From contig JAGLIF010000003.1 in NCBI GenBank assembly GCA_023143095.1, positions 62,001 through 126,000 of the forward strand: a DNA stretch of 64,000 bases, read 5' to 3'. The stretch is from Candidatus Altimarinota bacterium (GTDB taxonomy: Bacteria; Patescibacteriota; Gracilibacteria; UBA4473). Each line of letters opens with the position of its first letter. The first letter of the stretch is position 1. The position numbers and the translations under genes are program-made. The notes beneath the pieces were generated by a model, which saw nothing but the letters and a program-made list of their open reading frames with translations, searched no databases and was not told the origin of the DNA. Shown here piece by piece: positions 24,768-34,025 of this stretch.

Positions 24768-26249
24768 ATGAAAATAGAATTTGCTGGTGCAACTAAAGAA
24801 GTAACTGGATCAAAACATCTTCTCCATATAAACGGAAAGAAAATTCTTTTAGACTGTGGTCTTTTTCAAGGAAGACGAAAAGAATCCATCAATAAAAATA
24901 TACATTTCCCTTTCGACGCAAGCTCTATAGATACATTGGTACTTTCTCATGCCCACATTGACCATAGTGGATCTATTCCACTTTTGGTAAAAAATGGATT
25001 CACAGGACCTATTTACTGTACACACGCAACTCGAGATTTATGTTCAATTATGCTCAGAGATTCCGCCTATATTCAAGAGAGAGAAGCAAAATGGTTACAA
25101 AAAAAGAACAAAAATGAAATTATTGAACCACTTTATACTATTAAAGACGCTGAAAAGGCTATTTCTCTTTTTCGTTCCGTTTCTTACCATCAAAAAATTC
25201 GTATTACACAAGATATTAATGTTACTTTTCATGATGCAGGACATATTTTAGGATCTTCCATTGAGGAATGGGAAATTTTTGACCATGATACCAAACAAAA
25301 AATACGATTGGGCTTTACTGGAGATTTAGGACGAAAAACACTGCCAATTTTAAAAGATCGAGAACAATTAGAAAATCTAGATGTACTATTATCAGAATCC
25401 ACATATGGAGACCGTCTTCATGATGAAATTTTAAAGGTGGAAGATAAGTTAGCAAAAGAGATTAATGAAACCTACGAACGCGGCGGAAAAATTTTGATTC
25501 CAGCATTTGCCGTTGAACGAACACAAGAAATTTTGTTTGTACTTCGTTATTTAAGACATAAAAATAAGATTCCAGTCTTTCCTATTTTTATCGACTCTCC
25601 ATTGGCAGTAAATGCCACTGAGATTTTTCAACTTCACCCAGAATGCTTTGATGAAGAAATGAATAAACTCCTAGAGGAGGGAAAAGATCCATTTGCTGAC
25701 AACAATGGCGTTCAATTTATTCAAAGCGTTGAAGAATCCAAGGCCCTCAATAAATTCCCTGGATCCGCTATTATTATTTCGGCCTCTGGTATGTGCGAAT
25801 TTGGACGAATTCGTCATCACCTTGCCAATAATATTTCAGATGAGAAAAATCTCCTCCTCATCGTCGGATGGATGGCACAAAATACGCTTGGAAGAAAACT
25901 TCTTGAAGGAGAAAATCCAATTAATCTTTTTGGAAAATCTCACAATGTAAAAATTGAAACACAGATTTATAATGCTTTTTCTGGTCATGCCGACCAAAAA
26001 GGTTTGTTAGATTTTGCTCAAAATACAGGAACTCCCAAAAATGTTTTTCTTGTTCACGGAGAAATCTCTCAACAAAATGTACTAAAACAAAAAATGAAAG
26101 ACCTCGAAAACATGAAAAATACAGAAATTATAATTCCTGAATTTGGCGATATTTATGAACTAAATACTGATGGAAAATTCTTTCGTTCTCACGAAGTAAA
26201 TCATATCTGTAAAGAACTAGTTAAGGAACCTCTGAAAAAGAAACTCTAA
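24768..26249 (+). CDS. Metallo-beta-lactamase/beta-CASP RNA hydrolase
   Basis: A 493-residue enzyme of the RNA-processing MBL group related to CPSF-73/Ysh1. It carries HAHIDHSG (61-68, motif 2), HDAGHILGSS (motif 3), FTGDLG (motif 4), and the beta-CASP and RMM regions with ISASGMCEFGR and AFSGHADQ. The protein is probably an endo- or exoribonuclease of mRNA or tRNA metabolism. The cellular target cannot be told. It is convergent with the DUF4012 gene. Confidence 0.9.
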   Translation: MKIEFAGATKEVTGSKHLLHINGKKILLDCGLFQGRRKESINKNIHFPFDASSIDTLVLSHAHIDHSGSIPLLVKNGFTGPIYCTHATRDLCSIMLRDSAYIQEREAKWLQKKNKNEIIEPLYTIKDAEKAISLFRSVSYHQKIRITQDINVTFHDAGHILGSSIEEWEIFDHDTKQKIRLGFTGDLGRKTLPILKDREQLENLDVLLSESTYGDRLHDEILKVEDKLAKEINETYERGGKILIPAFAVERTQEILFVLRYLRHKNKIPVFPIFIDSPLAVNATEIFQLHPECFDEEMNKLLEEGKDPFADNNGVQFIQSVEESKALNKFPGSAIIISASGMCEFGRIRHHLANNISDEKNLLLIVGWMAQNTLGRKLLEGENPINLFGKSHNVKIETQIYNAFSGHADQKGLLDFAQNTGTPKNVFLVHGEISQQNVLKQKMKDLENMKNTEIIIPEFGDIYELNTDGKFFRSHEVNHICKELVKEPLKKKL

Positions 26250-26278
26250 CAAAAAATAATTAATTTTATAGAAATAAA

Positions 26279-26298
26279 GTTTATTTATCAGAGAAACT
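26279..26298 (+). repeat. Orphan copy of GTTTATTTATCAGAG element
   Basis: GTTTATTTATCAGAGAAACT repeats the first 15 nt of the elements at 13080 and 48651, but here lies between two convergent 3' ends, where a promoter would have no downstream gene on this strand. It argues that the element can also occur as a dispersed repeat. Confidence 0.6.
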
Positions 26299-26299
26299 T

Positions 26300-27859
26300 C
26301 TAGCGAGGAATAAGCGTTCTTTTTTGTGTTAGGTATTGATTTCCAAACAAATCTTCTATTCCAAAAAGCTGTAAATAGAATCTTTCATTTAGTTGTTTCA
26401 CCTCTTGTGAAAAACCAATGATCAAAGTTTTATTATCCGATAACAGCTTGTAAGTCTTGAGTTGCGGATGTTCCGTAATTTTCGTGTTTTCAAAATCTCG
26501 ATCAAAAAGTATCGCCGAAAAAGAAGGTTTTAACACTACTTTTTCATTGAAATGAATTTCTGCCAAAAAAGAACTTTCATTAAAAATATTTTTCAAATCT
26601 TTGGTTAACCCTTCCTTCTTTATAACTTCATGTAATGTAACAAATGGTGCATTTTGATCTAGCTTTTCTGTCCAAGCAAATATCTTCCTAACCTCCTCTA
26701 ATTCTGAAAAGAAATGTCCAAGACCATCTCTTGTCTCAAAAGTCGCTTTTTCAAACACTTTTTCTGGAAAAAGTGCTATCGAAACATCTAGAAAAAGCTT
26801 TTGTCCTCTTGGACGAAAAATAGAAAAAGAAACTTCTGACAAATCACCTATATATTTTTCCCGAAAGGTTTTCTGAAATTTTTCTCCAGGTTTTAAAGAA
26901 TGTTCCACGAAAAAATTTTGTCCTCCCAGAAACGATGGAAATTGTATTTCAAATCCTCCTTTCCAAAATTGCGAAATCGGTTCATTTTCCCCTCCCTGAT
27001 GCTCTACTAAAAAATCTACAACAATCTCCCACTCACCCAAACTCTCTTCCCTTGCTGAAATTTTAAAGTTTTTCTTAAGAACTCGAGAACTTTTTCCCCC
27101 ACCAAGATTCCATTCCGTAACAGAAAAATCATTCGCTTGTTTCTCAATGTTCGGCGAAATATCTTCCATAAAAAGAGCTCCTTTCTCCAAGCGATCTCGA
27201 ATCAATCGTGTTATTTCTAGTAAAACAAGAGGATTTCTCAATCCTTTTTTTATAAGAGTTTTGCCAACATTTGCAGCCACTTTTTTCCGATTATCCAAAG
27301 CCGTTTCATCATGTCGATCAATATTGGCAGCTTTCCGAGACAATAATGAAAAAAGCGCTCTCCCTTGTACAGATTCTCCCTCTATATCAAAAGTCCCCAA
27401 AAGAGTAGCAACCGCTTCAATTGTTTCAAAATCAACCAATATAACATTTTTCACATCCAAATCTGTTACTTCTTCGTATGCCATCTGAAATTTTTTAGCA
27501 CACATTGATAAATTTGAAGTTGTTCCCAAATCCCAAAACTTCATTGTTGGAGCAACTTTACTCAAAGGAAATTCCGTCTTTCCAAAAGAAGGTTTTTCAA
27601 AGTGATAAACATTTTTAAGTTCAAACTCAAAAGGAAAAAGAGAAACAGTACCAAAAGCAGTCAAAAATCCTCCACAAGGACGTGCTTCATTTTCATTGGT
27701 AAACAAAATAAGTTGATTCCCTGTCAAAAGTTTGGGAATAACCGTCTTTATAGGCCAAAGAACAACTATCCCATACAAAAAAATAAAAACCACTATATAC
27801 AACAAAACTCGTATTATTTTTTTAAAAAAACATTTTTCTTTCTTTTTAACTTTCTTCAT
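26300..27859 (-). CDS. DUF4012-domain membrane-anchored protein
   Basis: A protein of about 519 residues. One transmembrane helix (about 15-40) follows a Lys-rich start. The extracellular DUF4012 region begins at QLILFTNENEARPCGGFL, the hallmark of the family, and includes DVKNVILVDFETIE. I start at ATG 27859 (MKKVKKKEKC), which gives a normal positively charged anchor. DUF4012 proteins are common in CPR and Actinobacteria and probably concern surface polymer chemistry. Their reaction is unknown. Confidence 0.85.
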   Translation of the reverse strand: MKKVKKKEKCFFKKIIRVLLYIVVFIFLYGIVVLWPIKTVIPKLLTGNQLILFTNENEARPCGGFLTAFGTVSLFPFEFELKNVYHFEKPSFGKTEFPLSKVAPTMKFWDLGTTSNLSMCAKKFQMAYEEVTDLDVKNVILVDFETIEAVATLLGTFDIEGESVQGRALFSLLSRKAANIDRHDETALDNRKKVAANVGKTLIKKGLRNPLVLLEITRLIRDRLEKGALFMEDISPNIEKQANDFSVTEWNLGGGKSSRVLKKNFKISAREESLGEWEIVVDFLVEHQGGENEPISQFWKGGFEIQFPSFLGGQNFFVEHSLKPGEKFQKTFREKYIGDLSEVSFSIFRPRGQKLFLDVSIALFPEKVFEKATFETRDGLGHFFSELEEVRKIFAWTEKLDQNAPFVTLHEVIKKEGLTKDLKNIFNESSFLAEIHFNEKVVLKPSFSAILFDRDFENTKITEHPQLKTYKLLSDNKTLIIGFSQEVKQLNERFYLQLFGIEDLFGNQYLTQKRTLIPR

Positions 27860-27954
27860 CAAAACCAATTTTGACACAAATAAAAAAAATCTCAACTGCT
27901 CTTGTTATTATAAATAAATTTATCAAAAATACCATTCCCCCTCCTTCCCAACAA

Positions 27955-28095
27955 TAGGCAGGATTTATTTTTTTCGCATAAAAAATAATTGTCTTCCCTT
28001 CTTTCCAAAAATAAGCAGGATTTATTTTTTCGCATAAAAATAATTGTCTTCTTGGATAAATAATTGTCTTCCTGGATAAATAATTGTCTTCCCGG
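27955..28095. repeat. Short tandem repeats containing TAATTGTCTTC
   Basis: Two units built on GGATTTATTTTTT-CGCATAAAAA-TAATTGTCTTC are followed by three units of GATAAATAATTGTCTTC(C/T). Every unit ends with GTCTTC, the outer flank of family B, so the array seems to have grown by duplication of one end of that palindrome. No spacers of constant length, so it is not a CRISPR. Confidence 0.7.
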
Positions 28096-28107
28096 ACTTG
28101 ATCCGGG
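28091..28107 (+). repeat. Dispersed palindrome family B, complete copy
   Basis: CCCGGA-CTTGA-TCCGGG with flanks GTCTT and ATCTACGATATT. Inverted relative to the copy at 11024 but identical in the arms and loop. Confidence 0.78.
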
Positions 28108-28325
28108 ATCTACGATATTTCAAGTCCGGACTTTATAGAGTCCGAACTTAGTGCTTCAAGCATAAGCTATTCAACAACCAAACAATTTTAGTTACTCAAA
28201 AGTAAAAATATCGAAAAAAAAGAAAGAAATTATAAAAAAAATCCCTTTTTTAAACTTCCAACCTCACTTACTTTCCGCTAAAATCAGACAAGACAAACTC
28301 AAGAAAACACTGATAAAAAACAAAA

Positions 28326-29708
28326 ATGATTCTAAATCCTAAAATATTTCGAGCCTATGATATTCGCGGAGAAGCCTTTGTAGACTTTGATGAAGACGGA
28401 TTTTTCGTCACTGCACAAGCCTTTGGTCAATACATCAGCCAAAAATTTTTCATTAAAAAACCAAAAATTTTTGTCTCTGGAGATGGACGACTCTCTATGC
28501 CACAACTCCACCCAGCAGTGATCGCAGGACTAGAAGCAGCAAACTGCAGTGTCACTTGGGGTGGCACTATTCCAACTCCTCTTAACTATTTTGCTTTTCA
28601 CGAAGGAGGCTTTGATGCTTCTATTCAGATTTCCGCTTCACACAATCCAGCACAGGATAACGGACTGAAATTAACCGATAAAAAAGGCGCTGTCTGTGGA
28701 GAAGAAATTCAGAAAATTCAAGCCATGACTCAATGTATTGACTGTCATGGAACTAATGATTTTGGTGAATGCTTAAAAGACTGTGAAACCATTGATTTTT
28801 CAAAAAAATATACTAAGAAATTACTCAGTATAACATCTGCTCAAGCACCAAAAAAAATAGTAGTAGATGCTGGAAATGGAGTATCCGGATCTTTTTATCC
28901 ATATATCTTTCGAGCATTTGGTCATGAAGTCGTAGAACTTTTCTGTGATCTTGATGGAAACTTTCCTAATCACCAACCCGATCCTGAACGAATAGAAAAC
29001 CTAAAAGATGCTCGTAAAAAAGTACTTGAAACAAACTCTGATTTTGGCTTTGTTTTTGATGGAGACGGAGACAGGGTAGGCATTGTTTTGCATGACAATA
29101 CAATACTAAGCGCAGATAAAATACTTTATGTTTTAGCTACAGATTTTTTGTCTCGAAACCCGAATGAAAAAATCATAATTGATGCTATGAGCTCACAAAT
29201 CCTGATCGAAAAATTAAGGGAAATTGGAGGTGTTCCAATTTTATCTAAAACAGGACATTCCTACATCGAAGAAGCCATGAAAGAACACTCTGCCCTTTTT
29301 GGAGGTGAACAAAGTGGCCACTTTATGTTTGGCGAAAACTTTTATGGTCACGATGATGCTGCTCTTGCATGTCTACGATCTTTAGAAGCCATAGAAAACA
29401 ATCCTACTTTAATCACGGAAATCACGAAAGGATGGCCAAAACTTTTCGAATTTTCTGAAAAGATTACTACCGCAGATGAAGAAAAGTTTAAAATACTAGA
29501 AAAAATTAAAATAGCTCTCCTCGAAATATTTCCCAAAGAAAAACTAAACTTCATTGATGGAGTTCGCATTGATTATGATGATGGAGACTGGGGCATCATC
29601 AGGTGTTCCAATACTTCTCCCAAGATTTCTATTCGAATTGAAGCAAAAGAAAAGGTCTTATTAGAAACTAGAAAAAAAATGCTTATCTCTCTCCTTGAAG
29701 CGAACTAA
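28326..29708 (+). CDS. Phosphomannomutase/phosphoglucomutase
   Basis: A 460-residue alpha-D-phosphohexomutase that interconverts hexose 1- and 6-phosphates for polysaccharide or nucleotide-sugar synthesis. It has the phosphoserine loop ISASHNP with Ser105, the metal loop DGDGDR near 243-248, the sugar-specificity loop GGEQSGH near 327-333, and the phosphate-binding RCSNTSPK near the end. GEQSG is usual in bifunctional PMM/PGM enzymes. The 3' end overlaps the convergent HD gene by 26 nt. Confidence 0.93.
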   Translation: MILNPKIFRAYDIRGEAFVDFDEDGFFVTAQAFGQYISQKFFIKKPKIFVSGDGRLSMPQLHPAVIAGLEAANCSVTWGGTIPTPLNYFAFHEGGFDASIQISASHNPAQDNGLKLTDKKGAVCGEEIQKIQAMTQCIDCHGTNDFGECLKDCETIDFSKKYTKKLLSITSAQAPKKIVVDAGNGVSGSFYPYIFRAFGHEVVELFCDLDGNFPNHQPDPERIENLKDARKKVLETNSDFGFVFDGDGDRVGIVLHDNTILSADKILYVLATDFLSRNPNEKIIIDAMSSQILIEKLREIGGVPILSKTGHSYIEEAMKEHSALFGGEQSGHFMFGENFYGHDDAALACLRSLEAIENNPTLITEITKGWPKLFEFSEKITTADEEKFKILEKIKIALLEIFPKEKLNFIDGVRIDYDDGDWGIIRCSNTSPKISIRIEAKEKVLLETRKKMLISLLEAN

Positions 29709-30678
29709 TCTCGTTCGCTTTTATTTCAACTTTTGCTACTTCAATTTGTACTAATTGTTTAGGAGTAAATGAAAGACTTTCTTTTAAAGAAGTTTCAAGA
29801 TAAGGATTAGCCAATAAAATCCTCGCCCAGTTTTTAGACCTTACAAATCCTGCTAAATTTTCAAAAAAAGGCAGAAGTTCTTTTGTATATTGTATATTTT
29901 TATCCTGTCGCAATTTATTCTTTTCTGGTGTTTTTTCTGGATCTTCATGGGAAGAATGTCCGTTATTTAAAAAATCTGCCAATTTTATAAACCAAGCTAA
30001 CGGATTTTGTTTTATTTTTTCCAAATAACTGTCCAAAGATTCTTCTTCTTTTCGTGTTAACAATTCTACTACCTCTAATACTTCCTTAATTTGAGGGGCA
30101 ATTAATTCTGTCGAAGAAACTAGGAATTCTTCTATATCCTCCAATGTTCCCATCCCATCTTCCACAAAATCATGAAAAAGAGATATAGAAGTGATAAGTT
30201 CTATTTTTTTAAAAAAAATTTGAACCCTCTCTTTTTCTTCAGAGGAAAGGAGTTCCTCAGAAGCCTTCAAAATAGCATCCAATATCTTCAGTGCTAGATT
30301 AGCCGTACCAATCAAATGATATTCAATGGGAGCCTTTTTTCCTGAAACTTTTCCATTCTCACTGTGCCGTTTTTTTTCTCCATATTTTTTTTCTATAAAA
30401 TGACAAGTATGCAAAGCATACCCCCAATCCTGACAAAAGTGATCCAATATCCAAACTAATTCTTTTTTCTTTACAAGTATATCTCCTCCCTTTCCTCCCA
30501 CAGTTAAAAAAGCATTCAATTCACAACTTTCCACTTCTTCGAATTCCAATGTTCGTTCCCTCCACGGCGTATCAAATAATCGGGAATCATTTTCTTCTGC
30601 ATTTTCACCAAATACAAATTCATTGTCACCACTAAAAAATTCCAAATCCTCAGTCTTTTCATCTAAATACTCTCCCAT
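29683..30678 (-). CDS. HD-domain protein resembling SpoT-type hydrolase
   Basis: A 331-residue protein with an acidic, poorly conserved N-terminus. From about residue 120 it shows HD-like elements: YHLIGTANLAL, FHDFVED (family HDxxED) and FIKLADFLNNGHS (family KxADxxxN). This pattern resembles the (p)ppGpp hydrolase domain of RelA/SpoT but no synthetase or TGS domain is present. It could hydrolyse alarmones or other nucleotides. Function is unproven. The gene overlaps the convergent phosphohexomutase gene by 26 nt. Confidence 0.65.
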   Translation of the reverse strand: MGEYLDEKTEDLEFFSGDNEFVFGENAEENDSRLFDTPWRERTLEFEEVESCELNAFLTVGGKGGDILVKKKELVWILDHFCQDWGYALHTCHFIEKKYGEKKRHSENGKVSGKKAPIEYHLIGTANLALKILDAILKASEELLSSEEKERVQIFFKKIELITSISLFHDFVEDGMGTLEDIEEFLVSSTELIAPQIKEVLEVVELLTRKEEESLDSYLEKIKQNPLAWFIKLADFLNNGHSSHEDPEKTPEKNKLRQDKNIQYTKELLPFFENLAGFVRSKNWARILLANPYLETSLKESLSFTPKQLVQIEVAKVEIKANEISSLQGER

Positions 30679-30856
30679 TCTTAAACTTTATTACTTCTCT
30701 AATTAAATAGAACAATAAAATAATAGGGTCAATATTTTCTCCACCCTTAATTTTAAAAAATACCAATAAAATTGTTACAAGCTTATTAAATCAGTCTTTT
30801 TGCAAACAACAGAAGAAAAAATAAATTTTCTGGAAAAAGAATTATTTTTTGTTAGA

Positions 30857-30882
30857 ATTTATTTATTAAATTTTCCTTAAAT
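30857..30882 (+). promoter_or_regulatory. Promoter-like element before aspS
   Basis: ATTTATTTATTAAATTTTCC plus TTAAAT (30877-30882), 5 nt before the ATG. The same sequence also offers -35 CTGGAA and -10 TAGAAT with 17 nt between them, mirroring the mnmH upstream region over some 45 nt. Confidence 0.5.
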
Positions 30883-30887
30883 ATCTT

Positions 30888-32654
30888 ATGCTTAGAACTC
30901 ATCACTGTAATCAGCTCCGGGAAGAAAACCAAAAAGAACATGTAGTCCTTTGTGGATGGGTTTTTCACCGACGAGATCACGGCGGTATAATTTTTGTAGA
31001 CTTACGCGATCACTATGGCATAACTCAAATTGTTTTTGATCCAGAAATAGCCCCACAAGCACACAAACTAGCCGAACGAGTGCGTTCTGAGTGGGTGCTA
31101 AAAGTCACAGGATTTGTTCGAAGCAGAGGAAAAGATCTTACAAATCCAAATTTAGACACTGGAGCGATTGAAATAGTGGCCGAAAAATTAGAAATTTTAA
31201 ATCAATCCAAAACACCTCCCTTTGAAATAGGAAGCGAAGTACAAAATGAAAACATTCGTTTAGAATATCGATATCTCGATCTTCGACGAGAAAAAATGCA
31301 AAAAAATCTACAATTGCGTCACAAAATGACAAAAACCATCCGAGATTTTTTCGACCAAAAAGATTTTTTAGAAATTGAAACACCTATCTTGATCAAAGGA
31401 ACCCCTGAAGGAAGTCGTGAGTTTTTAGTCCCAAATCGAATACATCATGGGAAATTTTATGTTCTTCCACAGTCCCCTCAACAACTCAAACAACTTTTGG
31501 TACTTTCGGGTATTGATAAATATTTTCAAATTGCGCGATGTTTTAGAGACGAAGATTTGAGAGGAGATCGTCAACCAGAATTTACACAATTCGAAATTGA
31601 AATGGCATTTCCAGAACAAGATGATATTTTAAAAATTATGGAGGAATGTTTTGTGAATCTCACTGAAAAATGCGCCCCTCAGAAAAAGTATAAAAAGTTT
31701 CTCAAAAATGGGAAAATCAAAAAAATCACCTGGCAAGAAGCCATGGAAAAATACGGATCAGATAAGCCAGATATTCGATTTGGATTAGAATTTATCAATA
31801 TTTCAAAAGAAGCAAAAACTTCCGGTTTTGGTATTTTTGAAAAATCTAAACATGTTTTTGCCCTGTCGGTTCCTAAAAACCTCGGAGAATTTTCTCGAAA
31901 AGACATTGAAGACCTCACTTCCGTAGCTCAGTCTCACGGAGCAGGTGGATTGGCATGGATTAGAAAAGGAGAAGACTCTGGACCAGTAGCTAAAAACTCA
32001 ACACCTGAATTTCTCTCATCGCTATTTGAAAAAACTGGTGCCAATGATGGCGACATTGTTTTCTTTGGAGCTGGAGAATTTCATAAATCAGTCGAACCTC
32101 TTGGACAAGTCCGCCTCGAAATTGGAAAACGAATCGGTCTCCAAAATCCAGATGAATTCGCCTACCTTTGGATAATCGACTTCCCACTTTTTGAACAAAA
32201 AGAGGATGGAAGTATGGGCGCTTGCCACCATCCATTTACAAGCCCTAAGGCGGAAGACTTTGCACTGCTAAAGACCGAACCGTTAAAAGTACGATCAAAT
32301 GCATATGACCTTGTTCTCAATGGATCAGAACTAGGAGGCGGATCTGTTCGAATCCATGATCCAAAATTACAACACGAAATATTCGAAATACTCGGTATGA
32401 AGGAAAAAGAAATCCAACTTAAGTTTGGACACTTGCTCAAAGCTTTTGAGTACGGCGTACCTCCTCATGGAGGGATTGCCATGGGACTTGACCGAACGGT
32501 AATGCTCTTTGCAGACGAGCCAAATATCCGAGAAGTGATAGCATTCCCAAAAAACCAATCAGGACAAGATCTCATGCTTGGCGCTCCTTCAACTATGCCA
32601 GAAAAAGAAATTGAAGAACAAAATATTCAAATTCTAGACATCGACGAAAAATAA
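30888..32654 (+). CDS. aspS: Aspartyl-tRNA synthetase
   Basis: A 588-residue class II synthetase of bacterial type. The N-terminal OB-fold (1-110) binds the anticodon. Motif 2 FRDEDLRGDRQPEF lies near 222-235, an inserted GAD domain occupies about 290-420, and motif 3 GIAMGLDR is near 530. Length is normal for the bacterial type. Whether it is discriminating or also charges tRNA-Asn cannot be decided, although a tRNA-Asn gene is present in the window. PH-like gene follows 16 nt downstream. Confidence 0.95.
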   Translation: MLRTHHCNQLREENQKEHVVLCGWVFHRRDHGGIIFVDLRDHYGITQIVFDPEIAPQAHKLAERVRSEWVLKVTGFVRSRGKDLTNPNLDTGAIEIVAEKLEILNQSKTPPFEIGSEVQNENIRLEYRYLDLRREKMQKNLQLRHKMTKTIRDFFDQKDFLEIETPILIKGTPEGSREFLVPNRIHHGKFYVLPQSPQQLKQLLVLSGIDKYFQIARCFRDEDLRGDRQPEFTQFEIEMAFPEQDDILKIMEECFVNLTEKCAPQKKYKKFLKNGKIKKITWQEAMEKYGSDKPDIRFGLEFINISKEAKTSGFGIFEKSKHVFALSVPKNLGEFSRKDIEDLTSVAQSHGAGGLAWIRKGEDSGPVAKNSTPEFLSSLFEKTGANDGDIVFFGAGEFHKSVEPLGQVRLEIGKRIGLQNPDEFAYLWIIDFPLFEQKEDGSMGACHHPFTSPKAEDFALLKTEPLKVRSNAYDLVLNGSELGGGSVRIHDPKLQHEIFEILGMKEKEIQLKFGHLLKAFEYGVPPHGGIAMGLDRTVMLFADEPNIREVIAFPKNQSGQDLMLGAPSTMPEKEIEEQNIQILDIDEK

Positions 32655-32670
32655 ACTTCTTAAGAAGTCA

Positions 32671-33141
32671 TTGAAAAAAACAAAAATGAGTCTCAAAAAG
32701 CACATTGGTCATGGTGAAACAATACAACTAAAATTTGGAATTGGGGAAGTGTATTTAGTACTCATGTTTTTGTTTTGGAGTCTAATTTTTGGTGGGATAA
32801 TCTATTTTTTCCGAAATAACTCTTTCCTTTTTATTCCACCGCTTATTGCTTGGGGACTTCTTTGTATTTATCTTTTAACGATTTACTTCACAACTCATTA
32901 TTTTGTCACAGAGAAAAAGATTTATAGAAAAACTGGTGTTTTTTGGAAAAAAATAATAGACGCAAAAAAGGATCAAATATCTGATATCAGCGTTGTACAA
33001 GGTTTTCTTGATCGTTATTTTTTTTACACAGGAACTATTAAAATTAATACGGCAGGGGGACCTTCTATTGAAATTATTCTAGAAAAAGTCCAACGACCAT
33101 ACTTTATCCGAAAAGAAATCAGCAGAATTTGGCATTCTTAA
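32671..33141 (+). CDS. PH-domain (YdbS/bPH2-like) membrane protein
   Basis: A 156-residue protein with two transmembrane helices (about 27-48 and 53-75) followed by a bacterial PH-like domain. The marks are YFVTEKKIYRKTGVFWKK and a later DISVVQGFLDRYFFYTGTI, characteristic of the DUF304/bPH2 family. The function is unknown. An alternative start MSLKKH lies 5 codons in. It follows aspS closely and may be cotranscribed. Confidence 0.8.
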   Translation: MKKTKMSLKKHIGHGETIQLKFGIGEVYLVLMFLFWSLIFGGIIYFFRNNSFLFIPPLIAWGLLCIYLLTIYFTTHYFVTEKKIYRKTGVFWKKIIDAKKDQISDISVVQGFLDRYFFYTGTIKINTAGGPSIEIILEKVQRPYFIRKEISRIWHS

Positions 33142-33180
33142 AAAAAAGACGAAGCATTTTTATACCTCGTCCAATTTTTT
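33142..33180. terminator. Bidirectional terminator between convergent genes
   Basis: A-run, GACGA, 14-nt loop, TCGTC, then CCAA and eight T. It separates the PH-domain gene from the four-helix membrane protein gene. Confidence 0.55.
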
Positions 33181-33196
33181 TTAAACAATTTTTTAC

Positions 33197-33580
33197 CTAT
33201 ATCCCAAATCCGTAATATCCTAAAACAAGCCCTAAAACAATACAAACTGTACCCATAATCCCAAGTTTTTTGCATTTCATCATCGGAGTAAAAAGCTTCA
33301 ACGCAAATTCTGGAAGAACAAGAAGCAAAATCCCTTTAAGAAGAGCACCCCAACCGATAATCGTTACCAACACCGTCCAATCCATCTCCCAAATATTATG
33401 ATTTTTCACCAAAAGAAACCCTACCACGAGTGCTAACGCTCCACCAAGATACATCGTTCCTTTCTCCGAAATCATTGCATCAAAAACCTTTCGATAATAA
33501 TCTCCATTCAAAAGTAATCCCACCCCAATAGAGATATAAACCACTGCCACAATCTGCGCAACCAGTATGGAAAGTTCCAT
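33197..33580 (-). CDS. Four-helix integral membrane protein, unknown
   Basis: A 127-residue protein with four predicted transmembrane helices (about 3-23, 43-60, 68-88 and 106-125) and a short Cys/Lys loop MMKCKKLG before the last. I do not recognise the family. Its upstream region is unusually informative: a good -35 TTGACA (33637-33632) and -10 TATAAT (33616-33611), preceded by two Fur-like 7-1-7 palindromes. This suggests metal-dependent control, which makes a role in metal homeostasis plausible but unproven. Confidence 0.7.
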   Translation of the reverse strand: MELSILVAQIVAVVYISIGVGLLLNGDYYRKVFDAMISEKGTMYLGGALALVVGFLLVKNHNIWEMDWTVLVTIIGWGALLKGILLLVLPEFALKLFTPMMKCKKLGIMGTVCIVLGLVLGYYGFGI

Positions 33581-33610
33581 GTGATATATTAGTTAGTAAA
33601 TATAATTCTT

Positions 33611-33637
33611 ATTATAGAGCCTTTTTCTACATGTCAA
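33611..33637 (-). promoter_or_regulatory. Promoter of the four-helix membrane protein gene
   Basis: On the minus strand TTGACA (33637-33632) and TATAAT (33616-33611), both perfect consensus hexamers, with a short 15-nt spacer. The non-optimal spacer is compatible with a regulated promoter. Confidence 0.55.
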
Positions 33638-33649
33638 AGAATTTTTTAA

Positions 33650-33664
33650 TGCAATACTATTGCA
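33650..33664. promoter_or_regulatory. Fur-type 7-1-7 box, proximal copy
   Basis: Perfect palindrome TGCAATA-C-TATTGCA located 13 nt upstream of the -35 hexamer of the membrane-protein gene. Confidence 0.6.
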
Positions 33665-33701
33665 AAAACTAATACAACACATTCACAGAAAAGAAATCGC
33701 T

Positions 33702-33720
33702 AATGCAATAGTATTGCATT
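33702..33720. promoter_or_regulatory. Fur-type 7-1-7 box, distal copy
   Basis: Perfect 19-bp palindrome AATGCAATA-G-TATTGCATT, whose 15-bp core starts 54 bp from the start of the proximal core. Shares TGCAA-N5-TTGC with the palindrome upstream of the Fur-family gene at 2341. Confidence 0.6.
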
Positions 33721-33765
33721 AAACCTTTTTCATTACTATATTTCCACGCACATTCAGTTTAAAAC

Positions 33766-33800
33766 ATAAAAAAAACGCTAGAAAAAATAATTTCCTAGCG
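33766..33800 (-). terminator. Terminator of the cold-shock gene
   Basis: On the minus strand CGCTAG, 13-nt loop and CTAGCG are followed by an eight-base T run. It starts 25 nt past the cold-shock stop codon. Confidence 0.75.
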
Positions 33801-33824
33801 ATATTTTTGAGTACACTTATTTGC

Positions 33825-34025
33825 CTATTCAGCAGCAAGTGCAACCATTTCTGCTTTTGGTCCTTTATCGGATGTTCCCATCTCAAAAGTAACAAGATCA
33901 CCTTCTTTCAAATCTTCAAAAACAACTCCTTCTAAATCGTTGGCGTGAAAGAATACATCTTTTGCGCCTCCCTCTGGAGTGATGAATCCAAATCCGTTCA
34001 AGATTTTTTTGATTGAACCTTTCAT
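33825..34025 (-). CDS. cspA: Cold-shock domain protein
   Basis: A 66-residue CSD nucleic-acid chaperone. RNP1 is GFGFITP and RNP2 is DVFFHANDL, in a protein of normal length. I start at MKGSIKKI (34025). The longer frame upstream would be the mRNA leader. About 215 nt separate it from the divergent TauE gene, room for a structured leader as is common for csp genes. Its monocistronic unit ends at a clear hairpin. Confidence 0.93.
   Translation of the reverse strand: MKGSIKKILNGFGFITPEGGAKDVFFHANDLEGVVFEDLKEGDLVTFEMGTSDKGPKAEMVALAAE

Larger units (their letters stand above)
27860..28325. other. Repeat-filled divergent spacer
   Basis: This spacer of about 460 nt between the DUF4012 gene (-) and the phosphohexomutase gene (+) has no supportable ORF. 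It contains two imperfect copies of a roughly 62-nt unit, three tandem copies of a shorter unit, a family B palindrome and the TCCGAACTT sequence. Promoters for both neighbours must lie here but I cannot single them out. Confidence 0.7.

Noticed and set aside
27955-28095. Possible CRISPR array
   Set aside because: Repeat units have unequal lengths, there are no unique spacers of constant size, and no cas genes are in the window.
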